This document shows, in pieces, positions 20,929 through 31,554 of a stretch of DNA of 64,000 nt (positions are counted from its first letter, which is position 1; the number at the start of each line of letters is the position of its first letter). The stretch spans positions 143,795,317-143,859,316 of the forward strand of contig CM037584.1 of assembly GCA_021018995.1 (NCBI GenBank). Reading direction: 5' to 3'. The DNA is from Chloranthus sessilifolius. Taxonomy: Eukaryota > Streptophyta > Magnoliopsida > Chloranthales > Chloranthaceae. Below the pieces are notes generated by a model. It was not told the DNA's origin. It saw nothing but the letters and a program-made list of their open reading frames with translations, and did no database searches. The position numbers and the translations under genes were made by a program.

Positions 20929-23452
20929 TGTAACGTCCCGAAAATTTCATACTAAATAGTGCACCTCGGGATACGGACCAACTGGTCAAGTGTTTGACCG
21001 GGTCAACATTGACTCGGTTGACTTAGTCGAACGTATGGAGGTGATGGAGTTAAGTGGAATAAGGGTGATTGGTAGGATGTGTGAGTACATACACTTAATT
21101 AATTGTATGTGCTTTACACCAAATTGTAAGAACTTGGATTATAAAGAAAGAGGGGAAAGAGAAGTTATTTCTCTTTGGCTGAGTGGTTGAGAGGAGTTAA
21201 GAGAAAGAGAGAGAGAGAGTAAATGCATGAGTTATTTGTTGTGAAATGAAGAGGGAAGCAATTAATACAAATCATTGATCTTGGCTCGCAAAGTCTAACT
21301 AATCAAGCTCGGGATCGAGGAGAGATTTAGGTTGGAGGGTTTGGGGAAACCCTAGTGAAGGAGATCCAACCTTTCGACTGGGGTAAGAATTATGAATCTG
21401 TGTTTTGTTTAAATTGTTACCTTGAGAAATTAGAAATTGTTGTGTGTTAGTTAAAGATGTGATTAAATAAATAGATGATGAAAATAGATGATGAAAAGAT
21501 GAGAAGAAGAGTGTTAGATCTGGAATTGGGTAAAATCGATTGAACGAAATTAAATTTTATTTAATCAATTTTGAACAGAGAAAGGGTAAGGAAGAGAGCA
21601 AAGGGGTTCTGAGGGGAATCGTTCAAACGAATTGAGAAATAGTTCGATCGATTCGAACTCTGAAGGAAATCGATCGATCGATTTAGAAATCGTTCGATCG
21701 ATTGGTTGGAACCTGTGTGAACGAATTTAAAATCGTTCAGTCGATTTTGTTAACTGACAAAGGCATGTTAAAATGACTAAAGGTGGGATTGATATAACGA
21801 AATAAATTTCATTCGATCGATTTTAAAGAATCGTTGGATCGATTTGAATTCGTTCGATCGATTTGAAAATCGTTCGATCGATTCTGAAATCCTTTAATCG
21901 AATTGGATGAAACTCAGTTTTTGTTCATTTTTTGCATACGAATAGTTGTGTATTGATGTTAAGCTTATAACCCAATGTTCTTACATTGGTAGTGATGAAA
22001 GATATATGTCTTTGGTCAGGTCTAGATCGAACCGAACTTTGTGATGGTAGAGTGCTAACATGGATTAGAGAATCCGAGTGTGTAAACGCAAGTGAGGTAG
22101 GGGAATATCTAAACGAGTACACTTTATTATGAGCATTTACGTAGTGATAGAATATTGTTGCATGATCTTTAAACATGATTTTCATTTATTATTAATATAA
22201 TAAGTAGAGAAATGGCAATGGTGTGCGTGTTTACACAAAATTCATGAGAAAACTTGTTAAGTAAGAATAAAATCATCCCAGGGATGTAAGAACACATTCG
22301 GCATCGTAGAGATGCATCAGATGACGTGACATCCCAGGGATGTATGGTGGATGTAAAGATCCACGTCAAGAAGTAAAAAGTAAACATAATTGCACGGGCT
22401 GTGAGTTACTATGTATTAGCACAATCACACGGTGAATAACTATATGTATTGTACAATTTGATTTAAGGTTCAGAGAATATCCAACCGACGCGGCGGGATA
22501 ACCGTGACTGACTCGACAGGATATCCGTGACCGGTACGGCGACTAATCCGTACACCAGCAGACATCCCAGGGATGTGTAGTAGTAGTATGCCCGTCGCCT
22601 ATGAGATAGGGACGAGGACGATTCCATGAAAAATAGTCTGATTAGACGACGATGGAGGGTATTCCATCGGGGCTCGATGCTATATTGCTCGGAAATTATT
22701 TAAGTTAAGATTTAAGTCATGGTCTTAGCCTGGTTGCAACTAAGGGAACTAGTAGTCATTGTAAAATACATGAGTAGAGTAATAAATGCAGTCAAATTGT
22801 TTTATCACATCTTAAATTTATTTTTCAAGCAAGGACATAACTATGAGTTCATGTTTTATTCTTGTCATAAAATATATGTTTGTAAGAAGGATATACTTGC
22901 TGTGATATTGCCCCTATTGAGCTAGGATGTAGCTCACCCTTTGACTATATGTAACAGGTGACGATTTAGGAATTGAGATAACTTAGGAGTTGCTACCGGC
23001 GAGGGCGATCCTGGAGATTCAGAGAACTTTCCAAGGGAGGAGTCTGAGCCTCCTTCGGAGAGATTCTTTTAGAAGACTTGCTGCACACTTTGATAGTATT
23101 TTGTAAGGAGAGAGAGAGAGATTTACGGCTTGATACGTCCAGCCTTGTTTTTGTAAGAATAAATACATCTGTAATATTCTTTTGTCGAACCGTTGAGAGT
23201 GACCGTAGCCTTGGCACTGATGGATCGGGTTGGTTCTTTTGTTCATGCGGAGTCATGAAATTAGAACTATATTTTGGATTGGTATTTTTGATTAGCGAAT
23301 AGTAGAATTGGAGATTTATTTTGCATTAATTTCTTGTACTTTCATATTGTGAATGGGATGTACCAAGTGTTTCGCACATACATTATGGGGCACGACCTCG
23401 ATGGTTGTGCCGATGGCACGGGTTTTGGGGTATCAAAATCCGGGTTGTCACA
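20929..23452 (+). repeat. Family B 5' LTR (2524 bp)
   Basis: TGTAACGTCC...TTGTCACA. It contains GTTCGATCGATT-type palindromes (about 21540-21905), three copies of CATCCCAGGGATG (22274, 22330, 22563) and TGAGCT...AGCTCA at 22918-22936. Confidence 0.92.
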
Positions 23453-23454
23453 GT

Positions 23455-23466
23455 TGGTATCAAAGC
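23455..23466 (+). promoter_or_regulatory. Primer-binding site, family B
   Basis: TGGTATCAAAGC differs by one base from the initiator tRNA-Met complement TGGTATCAGAGC and sits two bases after the LTR end. Confidence 0.88.
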
Positions 23467-23556
23467 AATTCGTTAGGATTTCTGACAAGTCTAAGATTTT
23501 TGTCAGAGTGAAGGGATCTTCTGCTAATGAAACTTTGGTTTCATGTGCAGAGCGCT

Positions 23557-24866
23557 ATGTCTTCTGGAAGAAGGGGTCGACCGAGAGGTACCCAGAATAG
23601 GACCCAGAGAGGTGAAGAGGGGTTCCAAGCTCGGTCTAATAGTAGAGACCAAGAGAATTCTCGTGAAGAAGAGCAGAGGAGTGGAACGACAGATCGTATC
23701 GCATTGGCCATGGAGACTATGGTCGCGGTCGATAATGCTCGATATCTGTGACCAGGACTGCGATCTTGGTGAGTAACTATTGGCAGCTAATAATGTCAAT
23801 AATGCCAATAGTCATCAGCCACCACCACCACCTCCTCCAGCATTGTTGCCCTCGTCTTTTGTTGATTTTAGGAGATTGCGACCTCCTAGCTTCTATGGGC
23901 AGACGGACCCGCTAGAAGCAGAGAAATAGCTGAACCAAATAGAGAAGCTTTTAGACAGGCTATAGAGTTCAGAAAGTGAGAAGGTGGGATAGGCTTCCTT
24001 CCAGTTGGAGGGAGATGCTGATCCGTGGTGGAAGTCAGTGCCGAGGAAGAGGGAAGTATAGGACCCACATCACCTATGGACTTGAGCGAACTTCGTTAGA
24101 GAATTCAATAGGAAATATTTCCCTAAGAAAGTACGAGTACAGATGAGAAGGGAGTTTGCAAATCTTCAGCAAAGGGGCATGTCCATGCGAGAGTACGGTG
24201 CAGAGTTTACGCGATTGTCCCGGTTTGCAACGGAGTTAGTATCCATGAAGGTTATGAAAGCAGCCAAGTTTGAAGAAGGCCTTCGACCAAACATCCGTGA
24301 AAGAGTGTCAATTTTCAAACTCGAGCATTACGCGGATGTGATGGGAAAGGCAATTATGGCTGAGAGGGATATTTATGGTGTATACAAGAGGAGAGATCAG
24401 CCGGATGCAGTACGGTCAGACCATGGGAGGATGGGTGAGTATGACTCAGGGAACAAAAAGCCGAGATTTACGACACCACCACCACTCCCTAGGCAGATAG
24501 CATATACAAATTTTTCCAGACCAGTTGGATCTACACTGGCGAGACCCATCAGATATGAGAACTCTACAGCCACCACCGGAGTGTCTCCAAGCCAAGGTTT
24601 CTCAAGGGCAGCCTCTTCTACACCAAAGGAGACTTGTGCCAAGCGTGGCAAGCCTCATAGGATGGTTGATTGTAGACGAGGTATGCAAGGATGTTATCGA
24701 TGTGGAAAGATCGGCCACATCATCTGAGATTGTCCTGAGATGGCAAAGGGCAGAACGGCTTCTACGCCTGCACCGAGACCAATCTAATCTAAGAAGCCGG
24801 TCATGCAGGGAAGAGCCTATGCAGTTACGGCTCAAGATACTCAAAACTCCAATGATATCATACAGG
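23557..24866 (+). pseudogene. Family B gag pseudogene
   Basis: ATG at 23557 gives MSSGRRGRPRGTQNRTQRG. A frameshift near 23740 leads into a proline run and the gag core FVDFRRLRPPSFYGQTDPLE (from about 23857), then MREYGAEFTRLSRFA and KFEEGLRPNIRERVS. A zinc knuckle CYRCGKIGH, with a stop before its last Cys-containing DC (24700-24735), ends the domain. The frame then reads to NDIIQ and meets a splice donor at 24867. Stops occur near 23926, 23962, 23990 and 24060. Layout and motifs match Tekay/Del chromovirus gag. Confidence 0.88.
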
Positions 24867-25019
24867 GTGAGTTTTTAATTAATTGATTTTTATCATATTA
24901 GATACCTCGAAAATGTGATTATGTTTTATTTTATTTCAAGAAGCATCCACCTAAATAATATGCATGTTGCATGGGTGTGTGTTGCATGAATGGAATGATG
25001 AACTAGGTATACCTTATAG
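24867..25019 (+). other. Putative spliceosomal intron between gag and protease, family B (153 bp)
   Basis: Donor ATACAGG|GTGAGT and acceptor CTTATAG|GTACC. Removing it joins NDIIQ to GTLQVYG in frame with the protease. Stops lie inside. It occupies the same position as introns at 41764-41939 and 51690-51844. Confidence 0.7.
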
Positions 25020-25608
25020 GTACCTTGCAAGTGTATGGGAGAGGAAGTGATGCAGCGTATATAGCAAGAGCGCTAATTGACCCGGGATCTACCCATTCAT
25101 ATGTCACACCTCGATTCGCGAAAAAGATGAAAGTTCAGCCAGAGACTTTGGATTTTGTCTTGGCAGTGTCCATTCTGACGGGAAAATCGGTGGATACGGA
25201 CTTAGTCTGCAAGTCAATGGTTGTAGCAATTAAAGATGGGGATATTTATGGGGAAGTTTTTGAGTTGCCGGTAGATTTGATTTTACTCGACATGCAAGGA
25301 TTCGACGTGATCCTTGACATGAATTGGATGTCACAACACTGTGCAACAGTCGATTGTAAGAACAAGGTGGTCACCTTTAGGCCAAACATGAGAAGCTCTT
25401 TTAAATTTGTAGGAGTGAGGACGAAGTTTCTACCACTCGTGTCAGCTATCAAAGCAAAACGCTTGATCAGAAGTGGATGTAAGGGCTATTCGGCTTTCCT
25501 AAAGGATGACAAGGACATGAAAAACGTTGCTTCAGAGATTTCGGTAGTATGTGAGTTTGATGACGTTTTCCCGGATGAATTACCAGGACTACCTCCAAAA
25601 AGAGAGGT
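25020..25608 (+). pseudogene. Family B aspartic protease and start of RT (pol truncated)
   Basis: The active-site motif ALIDPGSTHSYVTPRFA (about 25068-25120) is followed by the conserved flap and VDLILLDMQGFDVILDMNWM (about 25270-25335). The segment FDDVFPDELPGLPPKREVE (about 25555-25610) is the usual start of the chromovirus RT module. The enzyme would cleave the Gag-Pol polyprotein in the particle. There is no stop from 25025 to the junction. At 25609-25613 the sequence switches into the 3' LTR, so RT, RNase H and integrase are missing and the frame runs on 34 codons into LTR sequence. Confidence 0.9.
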
Positions 25609-28068
25609 TGAGTACATACACTTAATTAATTGTATGTGCTTTACACCAAATTGTAAGAACTTGGATTATAAAGAAAGAGGGGAAAGAGAAGTTATTTCTC
25701 TTTGGTTGAGTGGTTGAGAGGAGTTAAGAGAAAGAGAGAGAGAGAGAGTAAATGTATGAGTGATTTGTTGTGAAATGAAGAGGAAAGCAATTAATACAAA
25801 TCATTGATCTTGGCTTGCAAAGTCTAACGAATCGAGCTCGAGATCGAGGAGAGATTTAGGTTGGAGGGTTTGGGGAAACCCTAGTGAAGGAGATCCAACC
25901 TTTCGACTGGAGTAAGAATTACGAATCTGTGTTTTGTTTAAATTGTTAGCTAGAGAAATTAGAAATTGTTGTGTGTTAGTTAAAGATGTGATTAAATAAA
26001 TAGATGATGAAAAGATGAGAAGAAGGGTGTTAGATCTGGAATTGGGTGAAACCGATTGAACGAAATTAAATTTCGTTTAATCGATTTTGAACAAAGAAAG
26101 GGTAAGGAAGAGAGCAAAGGGGTTCTGAGGGGAATCGTTCGAACGAATTGAGAAATCGTTCGATCGATTCGAACTCTGTAGGAAACCGATCGATCGATTT
26201 AGAAATCGTTCGATCGATTGGTTGGAACCTGTGTGAACGAATTTAAAATCGTTCAGTCAATTTTGTTAACTGACAAAGGCATGTTAAAATGACTAAAGGT
26301 GGGATCGATCGAACGAAATAAATTTTGTTCGATCGATTTTAAAGAATCGTTTGATCGATTTGAATTCGTTCGATCGATTTGAAAATCGTTCGATCGATTC
26401 TGAAATCGTTCGATCGAATTGGATGAAACTTAGTTTTGGTTCAGTTTTTGCATACGAATAGTTGTGTATTGATGTTAAGCTTATAACCCAATGTTCTTAC
26501 ACTGGTAGTGATGAAAAATATGTGTTTGGTCAGGTCTAGATCGAACCGAACTTTGTGATGGTAGAGTGCTAACATGGATTAGAGAATCCGAGTGTGTAAA
26601 CGCAGGTGAGGTAGGGGAATATCTAAACGAGTACACTTTATTACGAGCATTTACGTAGTGATAGAATGTTGTTGCATGATCTTTAAACATGGTTTTCATT
26701 TATTATTAATGCAATAAGTAGAGAAATGGAAATGGTGTGCGTGTTTACACAAAATTCATGAGAAAACTTGTTAAGTAAGAATAAAATCATCCCAGGGATG
26801 TAAGAACACATTCGGCATCGCAGAGATGCATCAGATGACGTGACATTTCAGGGATGTATGGTGGATGTAAAGATCCACGTCAAGAAGTAAACAGTAAACA
26901 TAATTACACGGGTTGTGAGTTACTATGTATTAGCACAATCACACGGTGAATAACTATATGTATTGCACAATTTGATTTAAGGTTCAGAGAATATCCAATC
27001 GACGCGACGGGATAACCGTGACTGACTCGGCAGGATATCCGTGACCGATATGGCGGTTAATCCGTACACCAGCAGACATCCCAGGGATGTGTAGTAGCAG
27101 TATGCCCGTCGCCTATGAGACAGGGACGAGGACGATTTCGTGAAAAATGGTCTGATTAGACGACGATGGAGGGTATTCCATCGGGGCTCGATGCTATATT
27201 GCTCGGGGATTATTTAAGTTAAGATTTAAGTCATGGTCTCAGCCTGGTTGCAACTAAGGGAACTAGTAGTCATTGTAAAATACATAAGTAGAGTAATAAA
27301 TGCAGTCAAATTGTTTTATCACATCTTAAATTTATATTTCAAGCAATGACATATCTATGAGTTCATGTCTTATTCCTGTCATGAAATATATCTTTGTAAG
27401 AAGGATATACTTGCTGTGATATTGCCCCTATTGAGCTAGGATGTAGCTCACCCTTTGACTATATGTCATAGGTGACGATTTAGAAATGAATGATAAGTTA
27501 GGAGTTGCTACCGGCGAAGGCGATCCCGGAGATTCAGAGCACTTTCCAAGGGAGGAGTCTGAGCCTCCTCCGGAGAGATTCTTTTAGAAGACTTGCTGCA
27601 CACTTTGATAGTGTTTTGTAAGGAGAGAGAGATTTACGGCTTGGTACATCCAGCCTTGTTTTTGTAAGAATAAATACATCTGTAATATTCTTTTGTCGAA
27701 CCGTTGAGAGTGACCGTAGCCACGACACTGATGGTTCGGGTTGGTTCTTTTGTTCATACGGAGTCATGAAATTAGAACTATTTTTTGGATTGGTGTTTTG
27801 GATTAGCGTATAGTAGAATTGGAGATTTGTTTGCATTAATTTCGGGTTGGTTCTTTCGTTCATACGGAGTCATGAAATTAGAACTATTTTTTGGATTGGT
27901 GTTTTGGATTAGCGTATAGTAGAATTGGTGATTTGTTTGCATTAATTTCTTGTGCTTTCATATTGTGAATGGGATGTACCAAGTGTTCCGCACATACATT
28001 ATGGGGCACGGCCTCGATGGCTGTGCCGATGGCACGGGTTTCGGGGTGTTGAAATCCGGGCTGTCACA
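25609..28068 (+). repeat. Family B 3' LTR, 5'-truncated
   Basis: Starts at the position equal to 21082 of the 5' LTR and ends GGCTGTCACA. TGAGCT...AGCTCA is at 27432-27450. CATCCCAGGGATG words are at 26788 and 27077, with a decayed one near 26843. Confidence 0.92.
27735..27946 (+). repeat. 106-bp tandem duplication in the family B 3' LTR
   Basis: TTCGGGTTGGTTCTTT... occurs at 27735 and 27841, nearly identical over 106 bp. The 5' LTR has a single copy, so the duplication followed insertion or arose in the source copy. Confidence 0.9.
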
Positions 28069-28073
28069 GCATT

Positions 28074-28562
28074 TGAGTCGGGTAATGAGTTTTTCTAAAC
28101 GCTCGATTAAAAATCAGCTCGTTGAAGCCCAGCTCAAGCTAGTCATTGAAGCAAATTTCTATATAAACTATATAGGAATTGTCGGCCGGCCCATTTACTA
28201 GCCCGAAATAGACCTATTATGCACTGAGGTATGTATATTTGAATAAAAAATAGGCCCTGCCTATTACTCGGGCCGGGTATGGCCTAGTTCCAAAAGCCCG
28301 ATTGAAAATCGAAATGTTTAAGACCTGACATGTCCCCGCCCATTGAGACCCCTAAGTATTAGGTACGTGATCAGACAGCTGAAGCTCTTAGGTTAAATTT
28401 GGAATTTGTGTCATGTGAAACTATTATGTGTTTTATAAAAATTATTCAAAGTTAATTAAATCACAGCAAACTAATCAAATGGCCATATTACTTATGGGTG
28501 GGATATCTATAAAGTACTTTTTCCATTATTCTATTCTTGACATTTTTTTTTCTACACTGCAG
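28074..28562. other. Intron-like sequence with a GC-rich MITE-like remnant
   Basis: About 28180-28350 has GGCCGGCCCATTTA and GGGCCGGGTATGGCC words, as in plant hAT miniature elements, but no clear termini. The 3' end (TTTTTTTTTCTACACTGCAG) is a good splice acceptor for the next exon. Confidence 0.4.
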
Positions 28563-28643
28563 GGCTTGGGTTTGTCAAGCGAATGCCCTTTATAAGGCAC
28601 ATATATTCAGCCTCTAAGCAAATTAGTACTGCCATTTCACCAG
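28563..28643 (+). pseudogene. Exon of a COV/LIKE-COV (DUF502) membrane protein
   Basis: This 81-bp stretch with acceptor CTGCAG and donor CCAG|GTACTC reads LGFVKRMPFIRHIYSASK, then QISTAISP. It matches the highly conserved segment (W)FIKRMPFVRHIYxASKQIS(A/T)AISP of plant CONTINUOUS VASCULAR RING / LIKE COV proteins, which are Golgi or endomembrane proteins involved in vascular patterning and trafficking. The final base would begin the next aspartate codon, as expected for an exon junction. The residues EW that normally precede FIK appear missing. No other COV exon was recognised in the window, so it is probably a captured fragment; a gene with very large introns is not excluded. Confidence 0.8.
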
Positions 28644-30960
28644 GTACTCTCCTGATTGTCATTGATACACCATTAGTATCCAGCCTCTAAGCATGTTAAC
28701 CATCACCAAGTACTCTCCAAGCAAATTAGTAGCTTGGAAAGCTTTCCAAAGGCTCTTTCCTTTTGAAAAAGTCTTCTTTGTATCTTGACCTTTGACAAAA
28801 ATTAATGGTTTTAGATCTCTTTTGCTTTTGACTTAGTCAAATTTCATGGACTTAGGCTTGAAATAGTTTGATTTTGATGGAAAAATTGTAGGAATATTAG
28901 TACATGTGTTTGCATGGTTTAGATTAACTAAATGATCATGTGGCGCACGTTTGTAAACTTCCATTCGTTATTAGAATTTGCTACTCATCTTTTATTACTA
29001 CCTAGTTAATTTGTCTTTATGCAATTCTATTTATTTACCTGTAAGGTTACCATATAAGTTGATGAATCACAGTAAAGGAAATGACAAGAGTATATTTCTG
29101 ACGTTCTATTTTGGATGTATATATTTCTGACGTTCTGCAACCATGGAACCAACGTATATATTTACTGCCATTTTTTGGCCAATCCAAAATTTCCATGTAG
29201 CTAAACTTTATGTGAAGATCACTCAACCAAAAAAGCATGCTCATCCGAGGGTTCAATATTTGATTTGTGAAGTTTAATATGGACCATTGTTTAGTTCGAA
29301 AATAGGGTTCATATTGAAGTGTTTGGATTCCAATGGTATGGATCCTCCAACAGACATATTTTCTGGGTTGCACAAAAGGTCGTGAGATGTCTACCAACTT
29401 GATAATTTGGATCAGTAAAGACTGCCGTATGGCTTAAAAGTGAGAAGGTGGGGGTCTTATCTGAGGCCTAAGGCAAAGAGAGTCGATCCCATAGTGTATA
29501 TAGCTGTGAGTACTACCCTTGTTTTTTTAAGGCTATGTAAATGTTGTGGAGTTCATTTAGGTCTGTCCAAACAATGTTCAATCGTAAATTTGAATGGTGA
29601 TGATTCAGTTACATCTAGCTTGGATATAAATTATTAACTGTTTTACAACCTATGAAAGCCAAGAGCATGGTTACCATTTGTTTAATCAAATGCAGATTCC
29701 ACCCTATAAAGTGACACAAATGTTTCTGTTCATCGACAGATTGGAGGTATCCACTTTGATAAAAAGAAAGTGAACCAACTTTGAGTGAGGAATTTGGCAC
29801 ATCAGACATGCATTTTGGCATCCTTAAGGTCAGTCAGTTTTCTTGAAAGCAGTCTCTGTGTTCTAGTAAAAGCATTGCCCATAAGTGCTCAAGCTGTAAG
29901 CTGTCATAAATGGCATTTAGTTTTACACACTCATGATTCTTTTTGAGTTTTGTTTCTATTTTGAAATTACAAGTCATCGATTTCTTAGTTATTAATCTGT
30001 AAGCAAAATTTTTATATAATTTTATGGTGTTTATTTTAATTGCCATGGTCCAATTTGTTAACTAGATTCTGATGCAATGAAAGGGTCTTAAGAGGGTTCA
30101 TGGGTTGATTAGAGTTAGTGCCACCTATATTGAATCATGAATACGACTTACCGATTACCCAAAAGGCTGTGCTTAAAATCTTGGCTGAAAAAAGATGTGT
30201 TGGAAGAGATGTCTTCTGATTTGGGATTTGGCCGAGATGGATATCAATATATCATGTCTCTCGGCGGGGTCCATGAAATCGCACACTATTGTTGGGCGAA
30301 TGATCGGTGGTTAGAACTTTCTTGATCTAATCCCATGGTGCGGGTGCGGGTGCGGGTGCAGGTTCAGTAGCGTGCATGCGCACTTGTGTGTGGGTCCCCC
30401 TTCTAACCCTGGGCTTCTTGTCAGATCTAACCAACAGTTATCAGCATCATTTTTCATTTTGAAAAAATGATTTGAGGTGAGAAAAGCTCTTTTATTCAAT
30501 TTGTTCATTTAATCTGTTTAGCTTTTCTCCTTAAGTGGTTTCTTATTAGAGTAGCTTTTCTTATTTAATGATAACTTGATCTACAATACAAACTAATAAG
30601 GACTCAACAAATTTACATTTGTCAAAAATTGTATTTACAAGGACTCTGACCAAAATTCATATGAAAGTTAGTCCTACTAAATTCAGTCTATCTGTAATGC
30701 AAACAAAAGTAAAATTACACTGTATTGAACTTCCAAAATTCAGTCTCTATTCAAAGTTTATCGTCTAGGCAATCTTTGGGCGTTGAATCTGCAATTGCCT
30801 TCATCCCAAGGCGCTTGACACTTGGCCTAACATGTTGGGAGTATTTGCACTCTCTTCAGCATGGATATGATTCAGCTGCCCTTTTTGCAACCATGGAATC
30901 AGCGTTGAGTGCCGCATGTAAGTATATATATGTATATATATATATATAGTTTATTTCTCC
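28644..30960. other. Intron-like/intergenic stretch
   Basis: No recognisable exon. Near 28678-28735 pieces of the upstream exon (CAGCCTCTAAGCA, AGCAAATTAGTA) are repeated out of order. Short open frames at 30137-30325 and 30725-30949 match nothing I recognise; the latter ends at a donor-like GTAAGT. A GCGGGT hexamer run lies at about 30340-30362, and a TA microsatellite at about 30925-30948. Confidence 0.35.
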
Positions 30961-31110
30961 CATTACGTCAAAATGAGGGAAAAACTACTGTAGCATCATA
31001 AAATAAACCACTATTTAAAATAGTGGTGTAATATTCCACTCAGTAAAACAGTGGTTTTACTCCCTAAAACATTTGTTTTTTAAGTTTAAAATACCGTCAC
31101 GTGTAAATCT
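30961..31110 (+). mobile_element. CACTA-like terminus, copy 2
   Basis: CATTACGTCAAAATGAGGGAA followed by ACTATTTAAAATAGTGGT-type subterminal repeats, collinear with 15885-16020. The first word is CATTA rather than CACTA. Confidence 0.45.
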
Positions 31111-31129
31111 CGTGCAAATGTATCGGGTT

Positions 31130-31440
31130 CACCCCGACGAAGCCCTAATTCGAAAACTACCTCTCCTTTCTCTCTTTATATATCTCTCTAAACAAACCTA
31201 GATGCTCAATCATATTAGGATGGTTTCTCTCTAAACTACCTCTCCTTTCTCTCTTTATATATCTCCCTCTTCGTTCTCTGAAACCCAAACCTCTCTCACC
31301 TCTTCGCCTCCTCCCCTCTCTCTTACTCTCTCTCCCTCTTCGAAAACCTAGCCACCATCTCCCTCTTCGAAACCCTAGCCTCCATCTTCCTTTCTTCTCT
31401 CTAATGAAATCCCTAGCTTTCCCCATCATTGCAGCCATAG
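31130..31440. repeat. CT-rich leader-like stretch after CACTA-like terminus 2
   Basis: (CT)n runs with GAAACCCTAGCC words. A segment CTAAACTACCTCTCCTTTCTC... is itself repeated (about 31150-31190 and 31230-31270). It parallels 16090-16330. Confidence 0.55.
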
Positions 31441-31554
31441 AGACTCTTGTAATCCTCGTTAGATCTACAAAATTTCATTTCCATTTCCAAGACCTAGAAA
31501 TCCCCCAGTCGGATCTATGAAATCGGTGTCGTTTGGGCTCTAATTGTTCTGAGT

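Larger units (their letters stand above)
20929..28068 (+). mobile_element. Family B: deleted Tekay-like chromovirus
   Basis: 5' LTR 20929-23452, internal 23453-25608, 3' LTR 25609-28068 missing its first about 153 bp. The flanks are GTATT (20924-20928) and GCATT (28069-28073), a 5-bp target duplication with one mismatch. Gag and protease remain; RT, RNase H, integrase, polypurine tract and the 3' LTR start are gone in one deletion. The two LTRs differ by scattered substitutions and by a 106-bp tandem duplication in the 3' copy. Confidence 0.9.

Noticed and set aside
30137-30949. Possible host exons (62- and 74-codon frames)
   Set aside because: No family recognised and only one side has a convincing splice signal; too weak to call.
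31157-31438. 93-codon Arg/Gly-rich minus-strand frame
   Set aside because: Low-complexity translation of the CT-rich leader-like tract.
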